Shown in pieces: positions 63,409 to 64,000 of a DNA stretch of 64,000 nucleotides. Positions within the stretch are counted from its first letter, which is position 1. Every line of letters starts with the position of its first letter. Source of the stretch: Ifrita kowaldi (lineage: Eukaryota > Chordata > Aves > Passeriformes > Cinclosomatidae); NCBI GenBank assembly GCA_013398055.1, contig VZRS01006701.1:186001-250000 (forward strand), given 5' to 3'. The notes beneath the pieces were generated by a model, which was given only the letters and a program-made list of their open reading frames with translations, ran no database searches and was not told where the DNA came from. A program made the translations under genes and the position numbers.

Positions 63409-63570
63409 ACAGAATCCCAGACTGGTTTGGGTTGGAAGGAAACTTAGAAATTAGTGCCACCCCTGCCATGGGCAGGGACACCTTCCACTGGTCCAGGTTG
63501 CTCCAAGCCCCGTCCAACCTGGCCTTGGACATGGGATGGGGCCTCCACAGCCTCTCTGGGCAACAGGATG
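63409..63570 (-). mobile_element. CR1 LINE 3'-end with internal deletion, reverse orientation
   Basis: It starts with ACAGAATCCCAGACTGGTTT and runs through CCTGCCATGGGCAGGGACAC and GGTTGCTCCAAGCCCCGTCC. After TTGGACATGGG the expected GGATCCAGG block is replaced and the element ends near CCTCTCTGGGCAACAGG. Its 3' end is very close to that of the copy at 60111. Confidence 0.9.
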
Positions 63571-64000
63571 GTCTTCCAATGGGTTCTTTGTGGTGCAAAA
63601 TACCTTCTAAAAATACTTGGTAATTTCAGGGCTTGTGCTGAGACCTCGTGGTGTTCAAACGTTCCCTCGGCATGTGATTTTCACTGCTGCAACCAACAGC
63701 TACAAAGGCCCAGCAACAGCTTCCCGTACTCAGCACATAAATACAGAGTATTTATCTCCAAGCCATTTATTTTTAGCCTGCTTTTCTCGAATTCTAGCGG
63801 GGAGATGTTGCATTGTGCTCCCTGTGCTTTCCTTATTTATCAGGCCTGGAATCACGGAAAATATCGCTTCATTCAGTTTGTGTCCTCCTCCCATGTAAAT
63901 GTTTTAGCATAAATAGACTGAAGCTTCTCTCCGTTTCCACGTGATATCTATGACAAACTCTTTCCAAGATTTCTCATCTCCATCAGCAGTTTTCAAATGT

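Larger units (their letters stand above)
30061..64000. other. Non-coding interval upstream of CHST15
   Basis: About 34 kb contain no ORF that reads like a known protein and no exon with good splice signals and protein similarity. The interval contains CR1 fragments, simple repeats and possible ancient SINE remnants, each listed separately, within otherwise unique AT-rich sequence. By established vertebrate gene order the next gene on this side is expected to be OAT, which is not reached. Long non-coding RNAs cannot be excluded by reading sequence. Confidence 0.75.

Noticed and set aside
1..64000. Search by eye for endogenous retrovirus LTRs, CRISPR arrays, rRNA and tRNA genes
   Set aside because: No paired LTRs with TG...CA ends and primer-binding site, no spaced direct repeats of CRISPR type, and no recognisable structural RNA were seen. 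Short or diverged copies could be missed without tools.

Overview
The window looks like a piece of a bird chromosome, probably from a neoavian or passerine species. Two things point to this. It holds many short 3'-end fragments of CR1 LINE retrotransposons, the typical avian repeat, and coding exons are very sparse among AT-rich non-coding DNA. The only protein-coding gene I can support is the 5' part of CHST15 (carbohydrate sulfotransferase 15, GalNAc4S-6ST) on the minus strand.

CHST15 occupies roughly the left 29.7 kb and reads right to left. A strong CpG island (about 29.03-30.06 kb) very probably holds its promoter and a non-coding first exon, with a candidate donor at 29442-29443. An intron of about 25.7 kb follows. 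The first coding exon (3113-3655) encodes residues 1-181: a cysteine-rich cytosolic tail, a signal-anchor transmembrane helix and the start of the lumenal stem. A 732-bp intron follows. The second coding exon (2041-2380) encodes residues 182-294 and the first base of codon 295, and contains the PAPS-binding P-loop-like motif. The rest of the catalytic domain lies left of base 1, beyond the window.

The right half (about 30-64 kb) has no convincing coding exon. By established vertebrate gene order (CPXM2-CHST15-OAT) it is probably the intergenic interval upstream of CHST15, towards OAT. It holds CR1 fragments in both orientations, a few possible ancient MIR-like SINE remnants, a (CATC)n array of about 150 bp, a (GGTT)n array, two (AAAAT)n arrays around a single undetermined base (N at 58208), and some candidate regulatory elements.

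I found no prokaryotic features, CRISPR array, tRNA, rRNA or intact retrovirus. The items most worth a second look are a tandem pair of CTCF-like motifs in intron 1 (18769-18807), a triple CxxC arrangement in the CHST15 cytosolic tail, two CR1 fragments sharing an unusual 5' end, a 14-bp perfect palindrome with paired ACGTG half-sites, and the CpG island with its possible first exon.
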